From: Lachnospiraceae bacterium UBA7060
Lineage (GTDB): Bacteria > Bacillota > Clostridia > Lachnospirales > Lachnospiraceae
Direction of reading: 5' to 3'
NCBI GenBank assembly: GCA_002493835.1
Contig: DLAA01000137.1
Coordinates: forward strand, 1-27,329
Length of the DNA: 27,329 nt
Position 1 is the first letter of the stretch. Each line of letters begins with the position of its first letter. This document shows positions 1 through 7,998 of the stretch, one piece after another. A program made the translations under genes and the position numbers. The notes beneath the pieces were generated by a model. It was not told where the DNA came from. It did not search any database and was given only the letters and a program-made list of their open reading frames with translations.

Positions 1-3000
1 GATCCTAAAGTTCTCCGACACTTCCCCGGTATATTCCCCGATGCCTTTCACGGTCACCGTCGCCGTGCCTGCATCTTTGTTGTTCTGATAGGACAGAGTG
101 TAGTCCGTCTCCTCCTCAAGCAGGATCTCTTCCCCGTCCGCTCCCTTCGTCGTCACCATGACCTCCGGCTCCTGCGCCTCTCCGTTGTAGACAAAGGATG
201 TTTCTATAAACGTGATTTCGATTTCCGCCTCCCCGCCCGCAGCCGCTTCCACATGCACGCGCGCCTGCACCGCGATCGTCTGGAACTTCGTCTTATCTTT
301 CGGATTGAACTTTGCATCAAACGTGTAAACGCCCGGTTTTGTCAGCCTCTGCATGGTATCCACGCCATTTCCCCATGAGTAGGCGCCGTACGCACTGGTG
401 GGCAGGGTTACGTTAAGGAGCACCTGCCCGCAGGCCGCCGAAATCTCCGGTTCCTCCACAACCAGCACGTCGAAACTGCCCGTGTAACCGTCTTTTGTAA
501 CCGTCACCTGGCAAAGTCCCGCCTGGGAGGAATCGAAGCCTGTGAGCATATCCGCTGTCATCGTGTAGGTTTTCGCTGTGCCCGACGTTGGGGTCACGGT
601 CACCTTGCCGCCTGTGATGTCCAGTTCCTCCCCCACCTTATAGGTCGTCCTCGCCGGGGATGTGACCGTGACGACCGCAGTGACTGCAGCCTCCTCCCAC
701 CTTGCATAGAGGGTGATATCGCCCGTGCTCCCTTTCGGGATCCCTGTCACTTTTTTCTGAAACGCTGCGTCCTCATACCAACCCTTAAAGACATAGCCCT
801 CCCTGGTGGCGTCCTGAAGCGTTATGCCCGCAGTCGCCGCCGTGTAGGTCGCCGGGTTTTTGCTGTCATTCGTGCCGCCGCCCAGCTCATAAGTAATCCG
901 GTAGATTTCCGGGCCGCCAGCATAGTCACAATACTTCTGCAGGTCAGACAAGATATCATCCGCAGTCGCCGCCCCGCGCCGCAGATACCGCAGCCGATTG
1001 TCCGCGTCAATATAGCAGACGGCAGGCAGGGTGGTTATGTTGTTCTTCGTCTTTTCGTCCACATTCGGCTCCGGCACCCCGTACGCATCCATGTAGATGC
1101 CGAGCTTTCGCTGGTTCCCCGTCGTCGTGTCATAGCAGCAGACAATCTCGTCACAAACATAGTTGTCCTCTTCCCTGCCCATTTCGACCTTGTTCTTTGC
1201 CAGTTTGCTCACATCGACGGCACAGATATCCACGCCCTCAAAATCCGAAAGCCTTTTACTGATATCAATCAGCGTATTCCTGCTCGCGGTCTGGACACAC
1301 ATATAGAAGAGCAAAAGTTTCGGTTTCCCGTCCGCCGTCTGGCTGACTTTTTGCTCGTCTAAGGACAAAAATTCCACAGCGTCATAGTATGCCGGATTGG
1401 GAAGGTTATATCCCGTCTCCGCCCACTTTGCATAGAGTTTCACATCCCCTGTGTCCGGAACCTCCGTCACTCTCTTGCTAAATGCCGCATCTGTATACCA
1501 CCCCTCGAAACGGTATCCCGTCCTCACCGGGTCTTTCAGTGACACACGCTCCCCCGGCATACAGGCGGTCGGATTGCCGCCGTTGTTTCTGCCTCCGCCC
1601 AGCGCATAGGTGATCCTGCGCGCGCCTTCCTTTGGCTCATAACCGCAGTATGTTTTCAGGTTCTCGAGGATTTTCTGCGCACCGTCCGTGTTCGGCTCCA
1701 CCCACTGCAAGTTGTTGTGCTGGTCAATATAGCAGACGAGGCAGTCCTTTGCCGACGCCGTATCGGATGTGATACCCGCCGCTTTCGCCGCGTTCACGTA
1801 GGGCTTTTTGATAGTTTCCAAATCCGAGCCGTATACATACGTAATCCCGTCACACGCATGGTACGCCATGTACGCGCTGATATTCGACCTTGCCATCGTG
1901 TTGATGGCATAAATATCCACCCCGGCAAAATCACCGATTTGTTCCCTGATCCCGTCTATCGTCTCACTGCGGTCATCCGCTTTCAGTACAACCCCGTTGA
2001 CTGAGCCTGGCATGTAAGTATAAAAGATCAGAAGTTTCGGCCTGCCCTCCGCTTTCGTGCTGTATATGGTTTCATCCATCCCCCAGAGCCGCAGGCTGGG
2101 ATTGGTCGCATAAAGCCCCTCATGCTCCTTTTTCCATTTGGCGTAGAGCGTAAAATTCCTCCTGCTCCCCGCAGGGATCTCCTCGATTTTCCTTGTGAGC
2201 GCCCGATCCATATACCAGCCCTCAAAGGTACTGCCTCCCCAGACAGGCGCCTTCAGGGCAATGGCGGCGTCCATACCGCCCTGATAAATCTCTGGATTTT
2301 GGCCATTGTCCGCGCCCTGCTCCAACTGATACCGGATATAATAACGGTCCAAGCCGCAGAGATCCTGCAAAATTTCAATGACCCCGAACCATTCCCTCAC
2401 GGCATCCGTGACACGCTGCACACGGTTCTCTTTATCAATATAAACAATGAGACAACCGCCCTCTTCTTTGCCCGTCGCCGCAGAGGCATGGGCCGCGTAC
2501 GCCTCCCTGTATGACTGGTTTTGACCATCCTTATCATAGCACCAGATGATCCCGTCGCCGCCGTTCTGCTCCCTGCATTGGGCTACCTCTTCCTTTGTAC
2601 TGTTTCCTCCCGCTTCGACCGCATAGATATCCACGCCGTCAAATGCGGCGATATGCCCGCTGATACTCCGAACCGCACGCATGGAATAATTTCTTGCAGG
2701 ATTAAAGAACAGCAGCAGCTTCGGTTTTCCCTCCGCCCCGGAGCTGACCGTCTTATCATCGATGGTCGTAAAGGTATACGCCGGGTTCTCCGCGCTGTTT
2801 AACGGTATCCACCTTGCACAGAGCGTAAGGTTCCCTGTGCTTCCCTTAGGGATCTGCGTTATCCTCTCCTCCATCAGATCCCCGTCCCGGTACCAGCCGC
2901 CAAAACAATAACCCTCCTTGGCGGGCGTCTGCAGGACGATCGTATCCGTCTCCGCCGTGTAGCGGGACGGGTTTGCCTCATTGTTCGTGCCGCCGTCCAT

Positions 3001-3705
3001 CACATAATAAATCCGGTATTCCCCAGACGCTCCCCCGATAGCGGCTATCTTCTCTTCTTTTGTCACTGGATCCGTATTCTCCGCGAGGTAGTAGTGCACT
3101 TTCCCATCCTCATACCAACAGTCGTAAATATACTTCTCCCCCTCCTTGGGCTTGGTCGGATCGGCAGGCATGGGCGTATCCAGCGTAAACTCCACCTTTC
3201 CGTCCGTCCCGTCAGGGTTAACACTGTAAATGGAATGTACATCGTTGTAAAACAGACGGCCGTTTAAGAAAAACAAGCCGATTTTGCCAGAGGAATACTG
3301 CTGCCCTTCGACCTGTGCAATCTTCTCTTTCTCGCCTGGCGCTGAAAAGTTTTCCCTCTGCAGCCATCCGTCCGTCCCTAAAGAGTAACAGCCTTTCCCG
3401 TCAAAAACTAACGGCGCCGTGACAGAATGCCAGAGCGCATTGTCATAAATTTTGTCTGGGGCATTAAAATCTCCCTGTGTAAGCCAATAGTGTGTCTGCT
3501 TGATCGCATCGTCACTGAGAAGCATATACTTGTGCCCTGCTACCCTGCTGTTCCCGCCCGAGTTATCCCATGTCACGTCCACATGATAATAGGTGCCGTT
3601 CAGTTTCACCAGATTCCATGCGTGGGATTTGCCATCGACAGTTCCGGTAAAATAGCGGCTTTCAACCCCCACCTGCGTCAAAAGATACTGATAGGCGTAC
3701 GCATA
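1..3705 (-). CDS. Large secreted surface protein, C-terminal part (transglutaminase half, InlB B-repeats, thioredoxin-like segments); runs off left edge
   Basis: This open frame continues the protein that starts at 4693/4720 after a one-base shift at the G tract 3706-3712. It stays open to base 1, so the C-terminus and any cell-wall anchor are outside the window. In order it encodes: the rest of a transglutaminase-like core, starting YAYAYQYLL just after the Cys-Gly-Gly, with the His in KSHAWN and the Asp in YYHVDVTWD; a DUF5050/beta-propeller-like stretch (about 3050-3450); four InlB B-type (Flg_new) repeats, each ending LYAKW, LYARW or LCARW; three intervening segments of about 150-170 residues resembling a thioredoxin fold; a Big_3-type Ig-like domain (about 455-690); and an MBG/YDG-type domain at the left end with SFVYNGEAQEPEV and YTLSYQNNKDAGT. 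Domain names are my recognition of patterns. A role at the cell surface is inferred from the secreted N-terminal part. Substrate and function are unknown. Confidence 0.8.
693..3020 (-). repeat. Four InlB B-type repeats alternating with three thioredoxin-like segments
   Basis: The InlB-type repeats lie at about 2805-3020, 2130-2347, 1422-1622 and 693-906. Each starts with a YRITYxLGGG-like strand, has an NP a few residues on, a GYxFxGWYxD core and ends with LYAKW-like residues. The spacers at about 2348-2803, 1623-2129 and 907-1420 are related to each other. Each begins with NPxY or NPS, then a strand EGKPKLLLFF / EGRPKLLIFY / DGKPKLLLFY, then FDGVDIYAV / FAGVDIYAI / FEGVDICAV, and ends with a strand such as VYIDKENRVQ. 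This is the strand order of AhpC/TlpA-type thioredoxin folds, but the CXXC that should follow the first strand is absent in all three. The unit of spacer plus InlB repeat is repeated three times, pointing to internal duplication. Confidence 0.7.
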
Positions 3706-4693
3706 CCCCCCCGCATACGCTAAAGCGGTTTACCAACGCGCTGTATGCCGTACTCGCCACGAACTCCTCATTGATCCCATGCTCAATATTATATTCAATC
3801 TTAGCCTCGGTCTCATAATCATATTTGGTATGGCTGGCAAGATAATCATGGAGGGCAACCACTTTCTCCAGATCGCTCATCCCATTGTCCACACACGCCA
3901 GCGCCTCCTCCACAGCCGCCCGGAATTTGGCTTCCTCGCGGTCGTTATAATATTCCTCGCGAAGGGCTTTGATATATCCATTGTCATCGCGCACTACTGC
4001 GTTTTCATTCAATAACGAATACAGTACGTTAACATGATAGAGTTCCGGGTGCTTCTCCGTCAGTCTGCGGGTTGGATTGTCCATCACATAATGAAATCCC
4101 GCCCCATACAGATCAATGTATTCCTCCCGTTTCAAGAGCTGCTGATAGATATAATCTTCTGCACTGCCGTCATAGGCAGCCGAATAGAGCACGATTGCCT
4201 CCTCTCCATCCGCCTTCGATACTTCCAGGTCGTTGCCGGATACCTGCTCCGCGCCCGGATCTTCTTCTGGATTGTCTTCGCTGTCCGGCTGGCTCTCGTC
4301 CCCTGTCTGATCGCCGCTGTCCGGATTGTCTTCCCCTATCTGATCATCGCCGCCCGTGCTATCCTCTCCTGGCTGGGTACTTTCTCCCGGCTGGCCGTCT
4401 TCCCCTGCCTGTTCCCCGCCGCCCGGCTGACTATTATCCTCAGCGGTCACATCCTCCTCTTTTTTCTGTCCGGCACCGTCTGTCACAATGCCGTCATTCG
4501 ATCGGGTCCTTCCCATTTCCGTGTCGTCAGAGAGCTGTGTCACACTAGCTGCCGCAGTGCCTTCTGCAGTCAGCGCCACAGTTTCCAGTCCGCTTGCTGT
4601 TTCTGCCGCATAAGACACCCCGCCCGGAAGCTGTGCCGACGTAAGCAGCATCGCCGCCAGAAAAACCGCGCTCAGTCTTTTTCTGAACCTCAT
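3662..4693 (-). CDS. Same surface protein, N-terminal part: signal peptide, acidic linker, start of transglutaminase-like domain; frameshifted at its end
   Basis: The preferred start is the ATG at 4691-4693, because AGGAGG (4703-4708) lies 9 bases upstream and the product then begins MRFRKRLSAVFLAAMLLTS, a good Sec signal peptide. An in-frame ATG at 4718-4720, with GGGAG 10 bases before it, is an alternative that adds nine basic residues. After the signal peptide comes a Gly/Pro/Asp/Glu-rich linker (roughly residues 75-160, repeated QPGE and GEDN units), then a helical region with LEKVVALHDYLASHTKYDY, typical of the start of bacterial transglutaminase-like domains. The frame reaches NRFSVCGG and then goes out of register in a run of seven G, ending in the unrelated tail VCVRLSVSFDAGGG. 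Removing one G restores CGGYAYAYQYLLTQVGVES, the canonical Cys-loop, in the downstream frame. If the shift is real, the product is a truncated secreted protein without the catalytic His and Asp. Confidence 0.8.
   Translation of the reverse strand: MRFRKRLSAVFLAAMLLTSAQLPGGVSYAAETASGLETVALTAEGTAAASVTQLSDDTEMGRTRSNDGIVTDGAGQKKEEDVTAEDNSQPGGGEQAGEDGQPGESTQPGEDSTGGDDQIGEDNPDSGDQTGDESQPDSEDNPEEDPGAEQVSGNDLEVSKADGEEAIVLYSAAYDGSAEDYIYQQLLKREEYIDLYGAGFHYVMDNPTRRLTEKHPELYHVNVLYSLLNENAVVRDDNGYIKALREEYYNDREEAKFRAAVEEALACVDNGMSDLEKVVALHDYLASHTKYDYETEAKIEYNIEHGINEEFVASTAYSALVNRFSVCGGVCVRLSVSFDAGGG
3706..3712 (-). other. Seven-G homopolymer at the frameshift point
   Basis: On the coding strand TGC (catalytic Cys, 3713-3715) is followed by G7 and then TATGCG. 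Six G would give Cys-Gly-Gly-Tyr-Ala-Tyr, matching the family motif and joining the upstream and downstream frames. Seven G gives Cys-Gly-Gly-Val and a stop 14 codons after the Cys. Both flanking frames are long and domain-coherent, so the gene was intact recently or is intact in part of the population. Confidence 0.85.
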
Positions 4694-4779
4694 GCCTGTT
4701 TTCCTCCTCTTCTCTCTCATTTCCTGTATTCTCCCTTCCTTTTATCCGCGTTTTCCAGATAATTGCGAAGCAATTTTTT

Positions 4780-4811
4780 GGTCGCAGGACACCGATCCTG
4801 CGACCATTATA
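4780..4811 (-). promoter_or_regulatory. Candidate -10 box and perfect 10-bp hairpin in the leader of the surface-protein gene
   Basis: On the minus strand TATAAT (4806-4811) is immediately followed by GGTCGCAGGA-TCGGTG-TCCTGCGACC (4780-4805), a perfect 10-bp stem with a 6-base loop. Transcription from this -10 would start within the 5' arm. I see no good -35 hexamer. The hairpin is followed by A's rather than U's on this strand, so it is not an ordinary terminator. It could be a 5' stabilising stem or a protein site. The rest of 4721-4890 holds a small dyad at 4761-4775 and no gene. Confidence 0.35.
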
Positions 4812-4890
4812 CTGCGGCTTTCTGAGAGAAAGAGAAAGGTTTCATGAATCGACCTGATTTTGTATCGAAACGACCGTCACCACCCAGACC

Positions 4891-5733
4891 TCAACCTTTA
4901 ATTCCTGTGGATGCAATTCCCTCTACATAATATTTCTGCAGGAAAATAAACATGAGCAGCATTGGTATCGCTGAGATAGTCAGCGAGGCCATGATTGGTC
5001 CATAGTTGATCGGCTTAGAGCCAAAGAAAGTCTGGATCGCCAGCTGGATCGTCCTCTTCTCCTCCCCCGTGACAACCAGCAAAGGCCACATAAAATCGTT
5101 CCAGTGCGCTACAAAATCGAGGATTAAAATTGTGGCATAAACGGTTCCCGAAATCGGCATGACGACTGTGAAAAAAGTTTTGATTGGCCCGCACCCGTCG
5201 ATCTTGGCCGCCTCCAGCAGGTCATTCGGAATATCGAGAAAGAACTGCCGAAACATATAAATACTAAAACATTTCGCAATAAAAGGAACGATCAGCGCCG
5301 CCCAGGTATTGATCCAGCCCAAATCCGCCATCTCCCTGTACATGGGCAGCATAATCGCCTCAGCAGGAAACACCATCAGGCTGATCACCAGTGTCAAAAG
5401 CGCGTCTTTTCCCTTAAATTCAAACTTTGCAAGCGCATAGCCGCACAGGGAATTGACAAGCAGATCCATCACAATAATAATCATGACATAGAAGATGCTG
5501 TTAAATATAAACTTCCACATATTGATACGCTCAAACACTTCCCTGTAATTTCCGAAAGATGCATTCGACGGCACAAACGTCGCCAGGGTATTCAGTCCCT
5601 TAAAAATTTCAGCTTCCGGCTTTAAAGATGCAGCAATCATCCAGATTAGGGGAGACACAAAAATCAATGCGATAATTGTATTTCCAAGATAAAATATAAG
5701 ATTACCAGCTTGTTTTCTCTGTTTCTGTGTCAT
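4891..5733 (-). CDS. ABC sugar transporter permease, MalG/UgpE type
   Basis: Inner-membrane subunit of a carbohydrate ABC importer (binding-protein-dependent transport family). The 280 residues contain about six hydrophobic helices, starting at residues 12-35 (FYLGNTIIALIFVSPLIWMI). The cytoplasmic EAA loop reads LLEAAKIDGCGPIKTFF, the contact site for the ATPase. The C-terminus ...YYVEGIASTGIKG is typical of MalG-like permeases (family usually about 270-300 residues). The start ATG follows AAAGGAG. It is the last gene of the GH32 transport operon, directly downstream of the MalF-like permease with a gap of about 30 bases. No ATPase gene follows; instead there is a 170-base gap and then the surface-protein gene. 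Confidence 0.93.
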   Translation of the reverse strand: MTQKQRKQAGNLIFYLGNTIIALIFVSPLIWMIAASLKPEAEIFKGLNTLATFVPSNASFGNYREVFERINMWKFIFNSIFYVMIIIVMDLLVNSLCGYALAKFEFKGKDALLTLVISLMVFPAEAIMLPMYREMADLGWINTWAALIVPFIAKCFSIYMFRQFFLDIPNDLLEAAKIDGCGPIKTFFTVVMPISGTVYATILILDFVAHWNDFMWPLLVVTGEEKRTIQLAIQTFFGSKPINYGPIMASLTISAIPMLLMFIFLQKYYVEGIASTGIKG

Positions 5734-5764
5734 AAGGACTCTCCTTTCTGTTCCATGCAGGCCT

Positions 5765-6649
5765 TTACTCTGCCTTAATAATTTTTTTCATCCCAATTGA
5801 TAAAGAAATGACAATGACGAAAAATACCGCCGCCACGCAACAGGCATACCCGAAATTTCTCTTCTGAAAACCCTGCTCATACACGTAATACACTAAAGTT
5901 CTGGTGGCATTCTGCGGTCCGCCCTTCGTCATCACGTAGGGCTGTGTAAACAGCTTCATCGCCTGAATCACTGTAATCATAATGACGTAGGAAATCACAT
6001 TTTTGAGTCCCGGCAATGTCACATACAGGAAACTTTTCCATTTCCCCGCCCCATCTATAGAAGCCGCCTCATACTGGTCCTTTGGAATGCCCTGCAAGCC
6101 CGCCAGGAAAATCATCATCTGGTACCCCGCTCCCTGCCATGCCGACATAAAGATAATGGAATTCATCGCCGTCTTCGGATCATTCAGGAAACCGCAGGGT
6201 TCCATCCCCAGTTTTACAAGAAGCGCATTCAAAAGGCCACTGCTCGGATTTGAGTTGTACAAAACTGTCCATAGAATTGCCACCACTACCATGGACGTAA
6301 CCTGAGGGCTGAAATAAGCTGCCCGGAATATGGAGACACCTTTTCTTCTGGATGAAATCAAAAGCGCCAATGCCAGTGCCAGCACTGTCTGAAAAGGCAC
6401 AACCAAAACCGTAAAATGCAGCGTATTCTTTACTGCAATCCAAAAATCTTTATCCTGAAACAATTCTATGAAGTTGTTCAGTCCGCAAAATTTAATCCTG
6501 TCCGGACGCATGATATTGTAGTCCGTGAAGGCATACCTGACAGTCTGCAATGCCGGGTAGAGCAGGAAAGCCGCCAGCAGCACGACCGCTGGAAGAATGA
6601 AAATGTACGCCGCTTTTCTCTCGCTCTTTTTATCTACTGATACATGCAT
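5765..6649 (-). CDS. ABC sugar transporter permease, MalF/UgpA type
   Basis: Membrane partner of the MalG-like permease. The sequence starts MHVSVDKKSERKAAYIF, followed by a first helix ILPAVVLLAAFLLYPAL and further helices. It carries the EAA loop YEAASIDGAGKWKSFLYVTLP and the C-terminal tail KKIIKAE. The length of about 294 residues fits the family. I chose the ATG at 6647-6649 because GGGAGG lies 8 bases upstream. A TTG two codons earlier (6655) sits almost on top of that ribosome binding site and is unlikely to be used. The gene lies between the binding protein and the second permease, with gaps too small for separate promoters. Confidence 0.93.
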   Translation of the reverse strand: MHVSVDKKSERKAAYIFILPAVVLLAAFLLYPALQTVRYAFTDYNIMRPDRIKFCGLNNFIELFQDKDFWIAVKNTLHFTVLVVPFQTVLALALALLISSRRKGVSIFRAAYFSPQVTSMVVVAILWTVLYNSNPSSGLLNALLVKLGMEPCGFLNDPKTAMNSIIFMSAWQGAGYQMMIFLAGLQGIPKDQYEAASIDGAGKWKSFLYVTLPGLKNVISYVIMITVIQAMKLFTQPYVMTKGGPQNATRTLVYYVYEQGFQKRNFGYACCVAAVFFVIVISLSIGMKKIIKAE

Positions 6650-6669
6650 AACCAATTCCTCCCTTTCCT

Positions 6670-7959
6670 CTACTCCGCGTAGTATTTATTGTAATCCTTA
6701 TCCGTAGCTGCCGCCGCCGCATCCAGCGCCTCCTTCGCGTCCACACCCGTAAAAATATTCAGCATCGCCTCCGAAAACTCAGCCGACAGCACGCTGTAAG
6801 AAGGCGTACGCGGTCTCGGATGCCCTGTCTCCATAAGCTGTTCTTTGAACAGTGAACGTGGATACTCATTGTACTCTGTCAACACGTCATAGCTGGAAGC
6901 TCTTGTGGGCGGCTTGGAGATCGCCTGTGCATATGTCGTCACATTATCTTTTGAAAACAGGAAATTCATAACTTCCTTAACCGCATCCAAATCCTGTGCG
7001 TTTTTTGTCACGGACGCTGACCAGTCGCCGGTGGGCGACGTCAAAACACCACCGTCGTCTGCTATCGGAAAATATGTCACACCCCAATTCAGATCGGGAT
7101 AGTCGTTTTCCAGCGTCGCCACCTCCCAGGATCCACCGAGCATAGTAGCCGCCCGCCCATTGTGGAATTCCTTCTGAATCGGATCGATATTGGCGCAGCC
7201 TTCCTGAATCAGACTGTTCAAAAACTCCGCCGCCTCCACGCCCTCCGGGCTGTTGATATAACCGTCCGCCTGACTGCCGTCCGCACTGATCAAGTCAGTG
7301 CCGTTGGAAATCCAAAACTGCTCCAAAACATAGGGAAGCCCTTCTCCTTTATCCATGATAATATTCGTGCCCACCACATCGTCTTTCGTCAGCTTTTTCG
7401 CCGCATCATAGAACTCTGACCAGGTCCACGCATCCTCTTTTGACGTAGGTATACGAATACCCGCCTCATGTAACATGTCTGCATTGTAGTATAAAGCCAC
7501 CGAACTTTCCGTCGCTCCCACTGCATAAATTTTTCCGTCATATGTATTCTGCTGCTTGGAGGAATCCAAAAAATCGTCCCAGTCATCCTGTGTAAAGAAA
7601 TCATCGATTGGCAGCGTAATCTCATTCGCTGCATAGACTGATACCGTTGGACCATCCACAAACAAAATATCCGGCAAATCGTTGGAAGTAATCGCCGCAT
7701 TAATCTTATCTTCGTATGCATAGGAATCCGCCCGCACAATCGCCTCTCTCTGTAGGTGAATGGATCCCTTGTGCTCCTCATTGAACTGTTCGATTTTTTC
7801 AACCCACCATTCTTCAATCGCGGGTTCATCCGTAGGACTCCACACCGTGATCACAGACTCGCCAGCTTCATTGACCCGCTCTTTCGTCTGACCACACCCG
7901 GCACACAGACCTGAAACCGCCATCACCGCAAGTACTGCTGCCATCACCTTTCTCTTCAC
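6670..7959 (-). CDS. Extracellular sugar-binding lipoprotein of the ABC importer
   Basis: Family 1 solute-binding protein that captures the oligosaccharide outside the cell and delivers it to the two permeases. It begins MKRKVMAAVLAVMAVSG and has the lipobox LCAGC, with the lipidated Cys at residue 22, so it should be membrane-anchored. The mature part shows family features: ITVWSPTDEPA, the ligand-cleft region DILFVDG, and YAVGATESSVALYYNADML. I place the start at GTG 7957-7959, because AGGAG lies 8 bases upstream. A GTG three codons earlier overlaps that Shine-Dalgarno sequence. The specificity is inferred from the adjacent GH32 gene: sucrose or fructo-oligosaccharides. The sequence alone does not fix the ligand. 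Confidence 0.92.
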   Translation of the reverse strand: MKRKVMAAVLAVMAVSGLCAGCGQTKERVNEAGESVITVWSPTDEPAIEEWWVEKIEQFNEEHKGSIHLQREAIVRADSYAYEDKINAAITSNDLPDILFVDGPTVSVYAANEITLPIDDFFTQDDWDDFLDSSKQQNTYDGKIYAVGATESSVALYYNADMLHEAGIRIPTSKEDAWTWSEFYDAAKKLTKDDVVGTNIIMDKGEGLPYVLEQFWISNGTDLISADGSQADGYINSPEGVEAAEFLNSLIQEGCANIDPIQKEFHNGRAATMLGGSWEVATLENDYPDLNWGVTYFPIADDGGVLTSPTGDWSASVTKNAQDLDAVKEVMNFLFSKDNVTTYAQAISKPPTRASSYDVLTEYNEYPRSLFKEQLMETGHPRPRTPSYSVLSAEFSEAMLNIFTGVDAKEALDAAAAATDKDYNKYYAE

Positions 7960-7998
7960 CTTGACCACTCCTTTCTTTTCCTTTCATCACGTTATCGT

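Noticed and set aside
4034..4762. 242-codon plus-strand open frame
   Set aside because: It is antisense to the signal peptide and acidic linker of the surface protein, has no ribosome binding site, and its composition mirrors the opposite-strand codons.
4761..4786. Small dyad AATTGC-GAA-GCAATT followed by TTTT as a plus-strand terminator
   Set aside because: The stem is only six A/T-rich pairs, and there is no plus-strand gene upstream to terminate.
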